Assembly: GCF_015210005.1 (NCBI RefSeq)
Contig: NZ_MU158698.1
Coordinates: forward strand, 2,509,986-2,573,985
DNA: 64,000 bases
Source of the DNA: Sphingobacterium hungaricum
Lineage (GTDB): Bacteria; Bacteroidota; Bacteroidia; Sphingobacteriales; Sphingobacteriaceae
Reading direction: 5' to 3'
Numbering within the stretch: the first letter of the stretch is position 1; each line of letters begins with the position of its first letter. The position numbers and the translations under genes are program-made. The notes under the pieces were generated by a model. The model was not told the DNA's origin. It searched no databases and saw only the letters and a program-made list of their open reading frames with translations. Of this stretch, positions 37,798 to 46,598 are shown piece after piece.

Positions 37798-37830
37798 TTT
37801 GAAGGAGTAGGGTTTAAAAGTCTTCACAAA

Positions 37831-38292
37831 TTAAAATTCAGTACTATCTATATATGGATCAGATTTATATATAAATTTCCAATCGTTATTCACTTTTTGA
37901 TACCAATAGGTAATGTTCTGGTCGTTTGCTGTTTTCCAGGTCACTTCTCGAATAAGGATAGGAGTTTTAGGAGGGTTTTTTGGAAAGATTTCGTCTTCCG
38001 AAAAATAATTTCGTAGTTCGATTCTAAAATCACCGCCCCAATTTGCTTTATCTAAATCGTATTGAATATCAATCTGGGGTTTGTACTCAGCGACTAACTT
38101 ATCTAATGTAAAACGTGAAACTTGGGTTGTGTCCAGATAGACAGCTTTTGCTTCTTTCGTTGTGTCTTGTTCTGTTTCAAGCATTGGGTTTCCATTTACT
38201 GAAGCTTTTTGATCTTGAGAATTTGGATTTGCACAAGAAATAGCAATCCATATTTGAGTAACGGCCACGATAATTAGAAGTGATACTTTCAT
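37831..38292 (-). CDS. Hypothetical lipoprotein
   Basis: From the ATG at 38292 the protein is 153 residues with a lipoprotein signal (MKVSLLIIVAVTQIWIAISC, Cys20) followed by ANPNSQDQKAS. The mature part contains DKANWGGDFRIELRNYFSEDEIFPKNPP and EVTWKTANDQNITYWYQKVN. A frame open further upstream to 38412 would destroy the signal, so the internal start is preferred. No family recognised; a converging relic lies beside it. Confidence 0.65.
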   Translation of the reverse strand: MKVSLLIIVAVTQIWIAISCANPNSQDQKASVNGNPMLETEQDTTKEAKAVYLDTTQVSRFTLDKLVAEYKPQIDIQYDLDKANWGGDFRIELRNYFSEDEIFPKNPPKTPILIREVTWKTANDQNITYWYQKVNNDWKFIYKSDPYIDSTEF

Positions 38293-38420
38293 TTCAATTA
38301 GACTTTCTCTCTTTTCATTTGTATTAAAATTACTCAAATATTTCAGATTCGTCGATATTTGAGAGAGCAGATTATTGGATATAAAAAAAATATCTATCGA
38401 TAACCTGATCAAAATAAAAA

Positions 38421-38441
38421 AGCACAGGAACTACCTGTGCT
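38421..38441. terminator. Terminator after the DEAD-box-like helicase gene
   Basis: AGCACAGG and CCTGTGCT form an 8-bp perfect stem around AACTA, with AAAAAA before and TTTTTA after, so it works on both strands. It lies 25 nt beyond the helicase stop. Confidence 0.88.
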
Positions 38442-38466
38442 TTTTATATCTCCTAAAGAAATAACC

Positions 38467-39756
38467 TTATCCCTTTTTCTTTTTCATGGTCATTTTAGCT
38501 TTTGTGCCGGCGCCATAGTTATAGGTTTTGCTATTGCTTTCCTTTTTCTTGTGGAAAGCGCCGCCTTGTGTTTCGTCGAGGCTATTTTTTTTGCTAGACT
38601 TTTTTTCGTCCTTGGCAATGCTATACACGATCAGTTTGTCGGGAAGATCCATCACTGGGATTCGGTCTCCCAATGCTTGTTCGATTTTCTTGATTTCTGG
38701 CAATTCTAAATCCGTGGCGAATGTAATTGCGATTGTCTCATCCTCATCATTGGTTTTTACCATTCGAGCAAGGAATGTTTCTTTATTTTCCGGCACTTCG
38801 AAGTGGAAAATAAATGGTATTCCGCTAAGGTCTAGGGTACTTGTGCCTTCATTTGCAATAAATAGAATACGGCATTCAGGAGTCTGCTTGAAATCATTGA
38901 TTTCATCAAATCCTGCATCATCAAAAAATAATGGATGCAATACAGCGACTTCACCCGCCTTTTTGCTATGGATGCTTTGGCTTAGTTTCTGAGCAGTCAA
39001 GCGACTATTGACGAATACAACGACTTTATCAAATACTTCATCGTCGCGCAACAACAGATTTAGCAAGTTAATCTTTGTGGTGAAATTCGGAACCTGATAC
39101 AGCATAAGCTCATGTGTTTCAGCAGATTTTTCTCCTAATTCGTCAACTTCGATGATGGTAGGAAAAGGCATAAAAGGATCCAGCATTAAATGCAGTTTTT
39201 CATGTTCTACTGTGCTGAAAGCCAAGTATTGCACTTTACCACAGCTTTGTGCCAATTCCCGAACCGGGGTTTGCATTCCCTGTTTGATAATTTCTTCTGC
39301 ATCATCGACGATAAACGTCTGTATACGGTTTAAATTGAGTCCCAGCTTAAGGTAAACCGCACGCGCACGGTTGGGCGTAGCCACAACGATATCCACTCCA
39401 GCCACTAAATCCTCAATCTCTTCCTCCATACTGCCACTTGTTTTTAGCCCCATGATGGCTAGGCTTTTATTTTTGCTGACAGCTTCGAAACGTTCAACGA
39501 TTTCATTGATCCGCTCTTGATTCGGAGCCAAAACCAAGACTTTGGGCGCTTCATCGTTTGTGTATTTAAGACGCATTAAAACTCCCAGAACGTAGGTTGT
39601 CGTTTTTCCTGCACCTTCAGGAGCGATGCCAATAATATCCTGTCCGCCGATAATGCGTGACATGGATTTTAGTTGGATTTCCTTTGCAGAAAGATAGCCT
39701 AGCTCGGAGATGTTGGCATGCAAACGCTTGCTGAGTTTTAATTTATCTAAAGACAC
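38467..39756 (-). CDS. DEAD-box-like RNA helicase with degenerate motifs
   Basis: The 429-residue protein has the order of a DEAD-box helicase: a Q-motif position (Gln28), motif I APEGAGKTTTY with Lys51-Thr52, motif Ib TPNR near 128, motif II as DDAE (151-154) instead of DEAD, motif III as FST (180-182) instead of SAT, motif V region STLDL (306-310) and motif VI as ARMVKTNDE (330-338) where HRIGRTGR is expected. The C-terminus is Lys-rich (KMTMKKKKG), typical of RNA-binding tails. Loss of the arginine-finger motif VI and the changed motif II suggest weak or absent unwinding. It stands alone with its own promoter and terminator. Confidence 0.85.
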   Translation of the reverse strand: MSLDKLKLSKRLHANISELGYLSAKEIQLKSMSRIIGGQDIIGIAPEGAGKTTTYVLGVLMRLKYTNDEAPKVLVLAPNQERINEIVERFEAVSKNKSLAIMGLKTSGSMEEEIEDLVAGVDIVVATPNRARAVYLKLGLNLNRIQTFIVDDAEEIIKQGMQTPVRELAQSCGKVQYLAFSTVEHEKLHLMLDPFMPFPTIIEVDELGEKSAETHELMLYQVPNFTTKINLLNLLLRDDEVFDKVVVFVNSRLTAQKLSQSIHSKKAGEVAVLHPLFFDDAGFDEINDFKQTPECRILFIANEGTSTLDLSGIPFIFHFEVPENKETFLARMVKTNDEDETIAITFATDLELPEIKKIEQALGDRIPVMDLPDKLIVYSIAKDEKKSSKKNSLDETQGGAFHKKKESNSKTYNYGAGTKAKMTMKKKKG

Positions 39757-39782
39757 GTGTATTGTATTAATTGAATAAAGGG

Positions 39783-39790
39783 CAAAGTTA
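39783..39790 (-). promoter_or_regulatory. Candidate -7 promoter element of the helicase gene
   Basis: On the minus strand it reads TAACTTTG, an exact TAnnTTTG match. Transcription would start near 39776, about 20 nt before the ATG. Confidence 0.5.
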
Positions 39791-39800
39791 GGTAAATTAT

Positions 39801-39840
39801 TTAAGCTTTATGCTTTAAGCCGTTGGCTTTAGGGGGTAAG
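39801..39840. repeat. Degenerate TTAAGC/TTAGGC repeat block
   Basis: TTAAGCTTTATGCTTTAAGCCGTTGGCTTTAGGGGG contains GCTTTA at near-regular intervals, related to the heptad array at 36664-36732. Confidence 0.6.
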
Positions 39841-39929
39841 GGTTGGGTTCTTATTTAAATACGTAAAGTTTATTGGCTACTGCCAAAAGCTTTTTTTGTT
39901 TTATAAGACAATAATTTATATTTTCGTGT

Positions 39930-39939
39930 ACGTTAACGT
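39930..39939. promoter_or_regulatory. Candidate LacI-type operator upstream of nagA
   Basis: ACGTTAACGT is a perfect 10-bp palindrome centred 34 bp upstream of the nagA ATG. Related sites are at 42315-42322 and 49074-49086. The next gene after nagA encodes a LacI-family regulator, the likely binder. Confidence 0.6.
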
Positions 39940-39968
39940 TTTTATAAATCCTACAGCTTAAACTCGAT

Positions 39969-41171
39969 ATGCATAAAAAATTAATCCATAATGGACAAGT
40001 GATTACTCCGGAAGGCATTCTATCCAATGGATATGTGTATGTGGTTTCGGGTAAAATCGTGGGGGTCGGTGATGGGATTATTGAAGTTTCGGATGATGTA
40101 GAACGCATTGATGCTCAAGGGCTCTATATTTCTCCTGGATTTATAGACATTCATGTGCATGGAGGTGGCGGTGCTGATTTTATGGACGGAACGGTCGAAG
40201 CATTTTTGAAAGTTGCAGAAACTCATGTGAACTATGGAACAACAGCTTTAAGTCCCACGACGTTGACAAGCCATGTAGAAGATCTTTTTTCGATTTTGGA
40301 CGCTTATGCCGTTGCCAATGAGCGCAATACGAAAGGTGCTCAATTTATTGGAGTCCATTTAGAAGGGCCTTATTTTTCGATGAACCAGCGTGGCGCACAA
40401 AATCCAAAGTTTATTCGGAATCCAGATCCAGAAGAATATAAGCGGATTTTGGATTATTCAGATGCTATTGCACGCTGGAGCGCAGCGCCTGAATTGCCTG
40501 GTGCATTGGAGTTTGGGAAATACGTAAAATCAAAAGGGAAAATCTTGGCTTTAGCCCATACAGACGCTATTTACGAGGAAGTGTTGGAGGGATTTAATCA
40601 TGGATTTACCTTGGCGACACACTTTTATTCGGCCATGTCTGGGGTCACCCGTCGAAATGCTTACCGGTATGCCGGTGCTGTCGAAGCGGGTTACCTGATT
40701 GATGAGATGGACGTTGAAATTATTGCCGATGGCATACATGTTCCGGCTCCTTTGCTTCAATTGGTCGTTAAGATTAAAGGAGCTGACCGGATTGCATTGG
40801 TTACTGATGCGATGCGTTCGGCAGGAATGCCAGAAGGAGAGAGTGTGTTGGGGAATATCGAAACGGGTTTGAAAGTGCTTGTGGAAGATGGAGTTGCTAA
40901 GCTAAGCGACCGATCTGCGTTTGCCGGAAGTGTTGCAACAGCCGATCGGCTAGTGCGGACGATGATTCGCGAAGCGAAAGTTTCTCTGGAGGATGCTGTA
41001 AAGATGATGACAGCAACGCCTGCGCGAATCGTTGGTCTTTCTGAAAAGAAAGGCTCATTGGAACCTGAAAAGGATGCCGATATTGTTTTATTTGATCAAG
41101 ATATTCAAGTGAAACTAACTATGGTTGGAGGAATTGTGTTGCATTATCAGCTAAATAAACAATCTAAGTAA
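39969..41171 (+). CDS. nagA: N-acetylglucosamine-6-phosphate deacetylase
   Basis: The 400-residue amidohydrolase removes acetate from GlcNAc-6-phosphate in the cytoplasm. Metal and catalytic residues are visible: His62 and His64 (IDIHVHGGGGADF), Glu132 (GVHLEGPYFS), His197 (ALAHTDA), His218 (LATHFYSAM) and Asp280 (LVTDAMRSAG). The C-terminal NGLYRAG-like loop is here VGLSEKKGSLEPEKDADIVLFD. It is followed after 7 nt by a LacI-family gene, and a palindromic operator candidate lies upstream. NagB, which takes the product glucosamine-6-phosphate, is at 56198. Confidence 0.95.
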   Translation: MHKKLIHNGQVITPEGILSNGYVYVVSGKIVGVGDGIIEVSDDVERIDAQGLYISPGFIDIHVHGGGGADFMDGTVEAFLKVAETHVNYGTTALSPTTLTSHVEDLFSILDAYAVANERNTKGAQFIGVHLEGPYFSMNQRGAQNPKFIRNPDPEEYKRILDYSDAIARWSAAPELPGALEFGKYVKSKGKILALAHTDAIYEEVLEGFNHGFTLATHFYSAMSGVTRRNAYRYAGAVEAGYLIDEMDVEIIADGIHVPAPLLQLVVKIKGADRIALVTDAMRSAGMPEGESVLGNIETGLKVLVEDGVAKLSDRSAFAGSVATADRLVRTMIREAKVSLEDAVKMMTATPARIVGLSEKKGSLEPEKDADIVLFDQDIQVKLTMVGGIVLHYQLNKQSK

Positions 41172-41178
41172 AGAATTA

Positions 41179-42246
41179 ATGAAGGAAAACCAAGAGAAGC
41201 CGTTGATTGGCGTTAAAGAAATTGCTCGCAGAGCGAATGTGTCAATTGCGACTGTCGATCGCGTATTGCATAAACGTTCTGGGGTTTCCAAAGCAACGAA
41301 AGAAAAGATAGAGGCGATTATTGCAGAACTCAATTACCAGCCTAATATTTTTGCGCGCACCTTGTCATCCAATAAGACGCTTAAAATAGCGGCGCTTTTA
41401 CCTAAAGCTTCGCCTGAGTCTGCATTTTGGAATGCTCCACTGGAAGGAATCCAACAAGCAGCGTCAGAAATAAGCCCTTATGGCTTAGGTATAGATGTCT
41501 TTCTATTCGACCAAAATGATAAGAACACATTTGAATCTCAAGCAAATGCCATATTGGAAAAAGATTATCAGGCCGTTTTATTAGCGCCGATGTTTATGGC
41601 AAAGGCCAAAAAATTTATACAGTCTTGCCATCAGTCCGCTATTCCGTATGTGTTTATCAATTCGGATATTCCAGGTCAAGATAGTTTGGCGTATTACGGA
41701 CCTGATTTATTTCAAAGCGGGTATATGGGCGGGCATTTGTTGCGCTACATTGTCCCTGCATCGGCTAATGTTTTGTTGGTCAATATTTCAAAAGAGATTG
41801 ATGCACATCATCATTTGTTGCGAAAAGAAGAAGGAGTAAGGGAATACTTTTCGGAACATGAACTTTCTCAGGAATTGCACCGACTGGATATTCGCAATAC
41901 GGATTATGTATTTATTGCAAAAGCATTGGATCAGTTTTTTGCTTCGCAACACGATATCACAGCGATCTTTGTCACAAACTCACGCGTTTCTTCAGTTGCC
42001 AAATACCTGGAGGAACGTGGATTAAGTCATTTGACCTTAGTTGGGTTTGACTTTTTGCCTGAAAATATTGAGTACCTGAAAACAAATGTGATTGATTTTT
42101 TGATCTGCCAGAAACCTTATGAGCAGGGTTACAAAGGAATTATGGCCTTGTACCAGCATTTAATCCATCATATCGATCCAAAAAAGGTGAATTTTATGCC
42201 CATAGATGTAATTTCTAGGGAAAATTATATGTTTTACACGAATTAA
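41179..42246 (+). CDS. LacI-family transcriptional regulator, probable amino-sugar regulator
   Basis: The 355-residue protein has a LacI helix-turn-helix (about 9-60, VKEIARRANVSIATVDRVLHKRSGVS) and a periplasmic-binding-protein-like effector domain (about 70-350, AALLPKASPESAFWNAPLEGI). It lies 7 nt after nagA, so the pair is one transcript. CGTTAACG-type sites upstream of nagA, the GH20 operon and susC suggest it controls the locus. The effector is probably GlcNAc-6-phosphate or a related sugar phosphate; this is inferred. Confidence 0.88.
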   Translation: MKENQEKPLIGVKEIARRANVSIATVDRVLHKRSGVSKATKEKIEAIIAELNYQPNIFARTLSSNKTLKIAALLPKASPESAFWNAPLEGIQQAASEISPYGLGIDVFLFDQNDKNTFESQANAILEKDYQAVLLAPMFMAKAKKFIQSCHQSAIPYVFINSDIPGQDSLAYYGPDLFQSGYMGGHLLRYIVPASANVLLVNISKEIDAHHHLLRKEEGVREYFSEHELSQELHRLDIRNTDYVFIAKALDQFFASQHDITAIFVTNSRVSSVAKYLEERGLSHLTLVGFDFLPENIEYLKTNVIDFLICQKPYEQGYKGIMALYQHLIHHIDPKKVNFMPIDVISRENYMFYTN

Positions 42247-42314
42247 GTCTGTAGACAATCTAAAAAAGATTTTTTACTGATAATTTTTGTTTAATAAATC
42301 ATTTTATTTATATT

Positions 42315-42322
42315 CGTTAACG
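42315..42322. promoter_or_regulatory. Candidate LacI-type operator upstream of the GH20 operon
   Basis: CGTTAACG, a perfect 8-bp palindrome in the context ATTCGTTAACGTTACCG, matches the sites at 39930-39939 and 49074-49086. It lies 118 bp upstream of the first GH20 gene. Confidence 0.55.
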
Positions 42323-42439
42323 TTACCGTAAATTATAAATACAAAACAATCTCGGTTATATCCAATTTGTTTTGCCTGTTTTGAGCAATGATGCACAAAA
42401 CAAATCATCAACTAAAGCTTTGTACTTAACCTAAACAGC

Positions 42440-43996
42440 ATGTTTAAGCAATTCAATTTATTAGTATCCATTCTTGCACTTATCCTAATTATGAGGCAGC
42501 CTGTTTTTTCGCAAACAAAACCTCTTCATGATTTTGCCGTTAAAGGTTTTCATTTGGATTTGCGGATTCAAGTGATGCCAATGCCTGCGCTAAAAGCGTT
42601 CGCAAAGAAATTAAGCGAAAATGGGATCAATACATTAGTTATGGAATGGGAAGCTTCTTATCCATTCGAGAAGCATCCGTTGATTGCCAATCGATTTGCT
42701 TATTCGCGCGAGGAAGTCAAAAAATTTATTGCTTACTGTGCTGAATTGGGAATAGATGTGATTCCGCTGCAACAAAGTTTTGGTCATGTGGAATATATTC
42801 TGAGAAACTACGAATATAAAGAATTGCGGGAAGATCAAAAGGACTATTCGCAAATCAATCCTTTAAAAGAAGACTTAGCAAAAGCATTGTTTACCGACCT
42901 CTATCGTGATCTAATCTCAACGCATACGTCTGAATACATACATATTGGGGGAGATGAAACCTATTTATTAGGTCATTCTGAAGCTTCAAAAAAGAAAGTG
43001 GCAGAAGTGGGCAAAGGCCGTTTGTATGGTGATTACATCAAATTGCTTTGTGATCTAGTCGTTAGTTTGGGGAAACGTCCAGTCTTATGGGCGGATATCG
43101 CTTTGAAATATCCGGATGCTTTAGAAGGATTGCCAAAAGAAACTGTTTTTGTTGATTGGAATTATGGTTGGGATATCAATATGTTCGGAGACCATTCCAA
43201 CCTGATGAAGAGCGGATTTGAAGTTTGGGGCGCACCGTCAATCCGTAGCCATCCTGACAATTATTTTTTGACGCAATGGGAAAAACATTTCACCAATATT
43301 CACGATTTTATTCCAATTGCCCGCGACTTTGGTTATAAAGGAATGATCATGACGTCATGGTCAACTTCAGGACTTTATGCCCCACTGTGGGAATCGACAA
43401 GAGATATTGTCGACCTATACACCATTCGAAGAGTTTATCCAATCTCTGGTTTTTCAATGCTAATCGATGCATTCTTTACGGGAGTAAATACTGCAGAACC
43501 ATTAGATATCAATGGCTTTATCATCCGATACGCAAAAAAACAATACGGATTTACAGATCAGCAAGCCACTGATTTTTGGAATGCTTTGCGAGCGGCACCT
43601 TACGAGGTGACGCAAGGGAAAGTGGTTTCTCCATCTGAAATTTCTATTGAAGCAGTTTTAGATACGGCGAGAAGTTCTTCAGCTACGCTGAAAAAACTAA
43701 CTCCCAAATCAAATGCGGCCGAGTTTGAGCACTATCGGCTTATGGCTGATATCCGCGTGCAATATTTGACTTACTATGCAATTGAGATTGAAGCCAATTC
43801 TCCCCAGTTTAGGAGCTCATCTATTCCTGATTTATTGAAAAGATTGGAAGCTTTAGACACAAAAGGTTTAGATAAGCGTTTTGAAAAACTGAACAAGCAT
43901 GTGTTGTATCCTGCCGAAATTGCTCAAGAAAAGGAATTACGCAATAGTAAAATCAGGTTGCTGCATCAGCGTCTTTCTAACAATAAAGTAAATTAA
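42440..43996 (+). CDS. GH20-family beta-N-acetylhexosaminidase-like protein, short form
   Basis: The 518-residue protein has a signal peptide (FNLLVSILALILIMRQPVFSQ, cleavage near residue 24) and a TIM-barrel with the GH20 acid motif HIGGDETYLLG (Asp-Glu near residues 171-172). Unlike the next gene it lacks the N-terminal GH20b domain and carbohydrate-binding module. Tyr/Trp residues near VFVDWNYGWDINMFG fit the subsite that clamps the N-acetyl group. It is the first gene of GH20-GH20-permease and probably acts in the periplasm on GlcNAc-terminated fragments. Confidence 0.85.
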   Translation: MFKQFNLLVSILALILIMRQPVFSQTKPLHDFAVKGFHLDLRIQVMPMPALKAFAKKLSENGINTLVMEWEASYPFEKHPLIANRFAYSREEVKKFIAYCAELGIDVIPLQQSFGHVEYILRNYEYKELREDQKDYSQINPLKEDLAKALFTDLYRDLISTHTSEYIHIGGDETYLLGHSEASKKKVAEVGKGRLYGDYIKLLCDLVVSLGKRPVLWADIALKYPDALEGLPKETVFVDWNYGWDINMFGDHSNLMKSGFEVWGAPSIRSHPDNYFLTQWEKHFTNIHDFIPIARDFGYKGMIMTSWSTSGLYAPLWESTRDIVDLYTIRRVYPISGFSMLIDAFFTGVNTAEPLDINGFIIRYAKKQYGFTDQQATDFWNALRAAPYEVTQGKVVSPSEISIEAVLDTARSSSATLKKLTPKSNAAEFEHYRLMADIRVQYLTYYAIEIEANSPQFRSSSIPDLLKRLEALDTKGLDKRFEKLNKHVLYPAEIAQEKELRNSKIRLLHQRLSNNKVN

Positions 43997-44031
43997 TCAT
44001 CCTCGACTACGATACGTTTTAACCATAAACT

Positions 44032-46590
44032 ATGAAAATAACGATTAGCATTGCGTTGCTTCTGTTTTTAGGAATTGCTACAGGAAAAGCTTCGAATTTA
44101 GATACATTGTCGCTGCAAGTCAGTTGGCAACCGATAGAGAACAACTACTTGGGAAAGGAGCAGGCACTTTCTGTTATCACGATTAAAAATAGCAGCAATC
44201 AAGCTTTGCCTGCAACAGGATGGAAATTGTATTTCAATTTTATCCGCATTATGAGCGCGAATGACGAGCGCCCGGCCTTCGATGTTACGCATGTGAATGG
44301 TGATTTATTCTATTTTAAAGCGAACGCTAATTTTTCAGGCTTAGCAATCGGTGAGGAAGTTCGATATGAATTGATTTCCAATTCTTGGCTAGTCAATTTA
44401 AATGATAGTCCGCAGGGGTTTTACTTGGTTTGGGATGATGGACGAATACAGCCTTTGCCAAAAGTGAAGATTCTTCCTCCTGTTGACGAAAAGAAATTTT
44501 ACCGTGTTGGAGGCGATGCAGAAGAATCTGCTGAACATATTTTCAAACAGAATGCCACTATACAGCAAGCTGGAACTAGCGTAAAAAAAATATTTCCATC
44601 TCCGGTTGAGTATCAAGAGCACAAAGGAAGTTTTAAGATATCGAAGGCAACAGGAATTCAATTTGATGCAATTTTTCAGAAGGAAGTTGGTCTATTGCAA
44701 ACCGAATTATCTGCTCTTTTAGGAAATTCTCTGCCAATCCATGTTTCTTCGCAAAAAGCGAAAAATAGCATCCATTTTGTAAGCAGTCCAGATTTAGGAA
44801 AGGAGGCTTATCGTTTAGAAGTAAAAAAAGAGGGCATAACCATTGAGGCGAGTGCAGGCGCTGGTGCATTTTATGCAATCCAATCATTGAAAACATTGAT
44901 CGATCCAGCAGCATACGCAACAGAAAGACAAACAGCAATTCAGATTCCATGCGTTTCCATATACGATGAACCACGATTTGGGCGAAGGGCATTTATGCTA
45001 GATGTGGCTCGGAATTTTCAAACGAAAGACCAAATTAAAAAACTGCTGGATGTGATGGCGTTGTACAAGTTAAATACATTGCATTTTCACTTAAACGATG
45101 ACGAAGGATGGCGTTTAGAGATTTTGGCTTTGCCAGAATTGACTTCTGTAGGCAGTCAGCGAGGCCACTTATCCGGTACTGATCGTTCACATCTTCCAGC
45201 ATCTTACGGTTCGGGTCCGGTAACCGGTGAGCATTCGGGGAGCGGATATTACAGCAGAAAAGATTTTATCGAGCTATTGGCGTACGCGACGGCGAGGCAT
45301 ATTCAAATTATTCCTGAAATCGAAACTCCAGGTCATGCGCGGGCCGCGATCAAATCTATGCAAGCGAGACATGATCGATTGCTGTCGGAAGGAAAACCTG
45401 AGGAAGCTAGAAAATATTTGTTACGAGATACGAGCGATCGTTCAGTCTACCGTTCGGTTCAAAAATGGAATGACAACGTGATGGATGTGTCGATGCCATC
45501 GGTTTACAATTTTTTGGAAGTAGTGACAGAAGATATAGTGAGCATCTACAAAGAAGCTGGCGCATATTTAGAAACCATACATTTTGGAGGGGATGAGGTT
45601 CCTCAAGGTGTTTGGGAACAATCGCCATCGGTAGAGCGCTTGTTAGCGACAGACGCTAGCGTTAAAAGTAAAGATCAACTTTGGGACTACTTTTTCAACA
45701 AAGTCTATCACATTCTGGCGAAACATGATTTATACTTGTCGGGTTGGGAGGAAGTAGGTTTGTACAAAGTCACTGATGCGAATGGCAAAAAGAGTTGGGG
45801 GCCTAATAAGGCGTTTAATGACCGCAATATCCATTTAAATGTGTGGAATAACCTTTTGGGAAATGAAGATTTAGCCTATCGATTAGCCAATGCAGGCTAT
45901 AAAGTTGTCTTGTCATTTGTCAATAATTTTTACATGGATATGTCTTACTACAAACGATTTGACGAGCCTGGTTTTTATTGGGGAGGATTCATTGGACTGG
46001 ACAAACCATTCAGTTTTATTCCATATGATTACCTGAAGAATCAGCAGAAGAATTACTTAGGCAGACAATTGAGTCCTAAAGTGTTGCAAGAATCTGCGAA
46101 ATTAACCGAGGCAGGAAAAAAGAATATCGTTGGTATCCAAGCTTTATTATGGTCAGAGACAATCAAGACACCTGAATCAATGGAGTTTATGGTTTTTCCT
46201 CGAGTATTGGCGTTTGCTGAAAAGGCATGGGCAAAAGAGGCCGGCTGGGAAACACAACTGGATAGCCTTAAAGCCGATCAAGCTTATCGAAAATCACTGG
46301 GTGAGTTTTATGCTGTTTTAGGTAAGCAAGAACTGAAACGTTTGGATAATTACCATGGTGGATTTGCTTATCGGATTCCATCTCCAGGTCTAGCCGTTAT
46401 TGATGGTCAAGTTCATGCAAATTTAGAATTGCCGGGTTTTACAATCCGCTATACGACTGACGGAACATTGCCTACTGCACAAAGCGCGGTTTACTCAAAG
46501 CCTATTCCGTTTAAAGAAGGATTGCAATTTAGCGCATTCAACGAACAGGGCAGAAGCAGTCAAGTTTCTTTAGTTCATTCTGATAATTAA
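44032..46590 (+). CDS. GH20 beta-N-acetylhexosaminidase, multidomain
   Basis: The 852-residue protein has a signal peptide (ISIALLLFLGIATGKASN), an N-terminal chitobiase-type carbohydrate-binding beta-sandwich (about 25-160), a GH20b domain (about 180-310), the GH20 TIM-barrel (about 315-700, HFHLNDDEGWRLE near 349 and the catalytic Asp-Glu of HFGGDEVPQGVW near 518) and a C-terminal chitobiase-like domain (about 770-850). It removes terminal beta-GlcNAc from chitooligosaccharides, muropeptides or glycans. It starts 36 nt after the shorter GH20 gene and ends 9 nt before the permease. Confidence 0.93.
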   Translation: MKITISIALLLFLGIATGKASNLDTLSLQVSWQPIENNYLGKEQALSVITIKNSSNQALPATGWKLYFNFIRIMSANDERPAFDVTHVNGDLFYFKANANFSGLAIGEEVRYELISNSWLVNLNDSPQGFYLVWDDGRIQPLPKVKILPPVDEKKFYRVGGDAEESAEHIFKQNATIQQAGTSVKKIFPSPVEYQEHKGSFKISKATGIQFDAIFQKEVGLLQTELSALLGNSLPIHVSSQKAKNSIHFVSSPDLGKEAYRLEVKKEGITIEASAGAGAFYAIQSLKTLIDPAAYATERQTAIQIPCVSIYDEPRFGRRAFMLDVARNFQTKDQIKKLLDVMALYKLNTLHFHLNDDEGWRLEILALPELTSVGSQRGHLSGTDRSHLPASYGSGPVTGEHSGSGYYSRKDFIELLAYATARHIQIIPEIETPGHARAAIKSMQARHDRLLSEGKPEEARKYLLRDTSDRSVYRSVQKWNDNVMDVSMPSVYNFLEVVTEDIVSIYKEAGAYLETIHFGGDEVPQGVWEQSPSVERLLATDASVKSKDQLWDYFFNKVYHILAKHDLYLSGWEEVGLYKVTDANGKKSWGPNKAFNDRNIHLNVWNNLLGNEDLAYRLANAGYKVVLSFVNNFYMDMSYYKRFDEPGFYWGGFIGLDKPFSFIPYDYLKNQQKNYLGRQLSPKVLQESAKLTEAGKKNIVGIQALLWSETIKTPESMEFMVFPRVLAFAEKAWAKEAGWETQLDSLKADQAYRKSLGEFYAVLGKQELKRLDNYHGGFAYRIPSPGLAVIDGQVHANLELPGFTIRYTTDGTLPTAQSAVYSKPIPFKEGLQFSAFNEQGRSSQVSLVHSDN

Positions 46591-46598
46591 TCTGAAGT

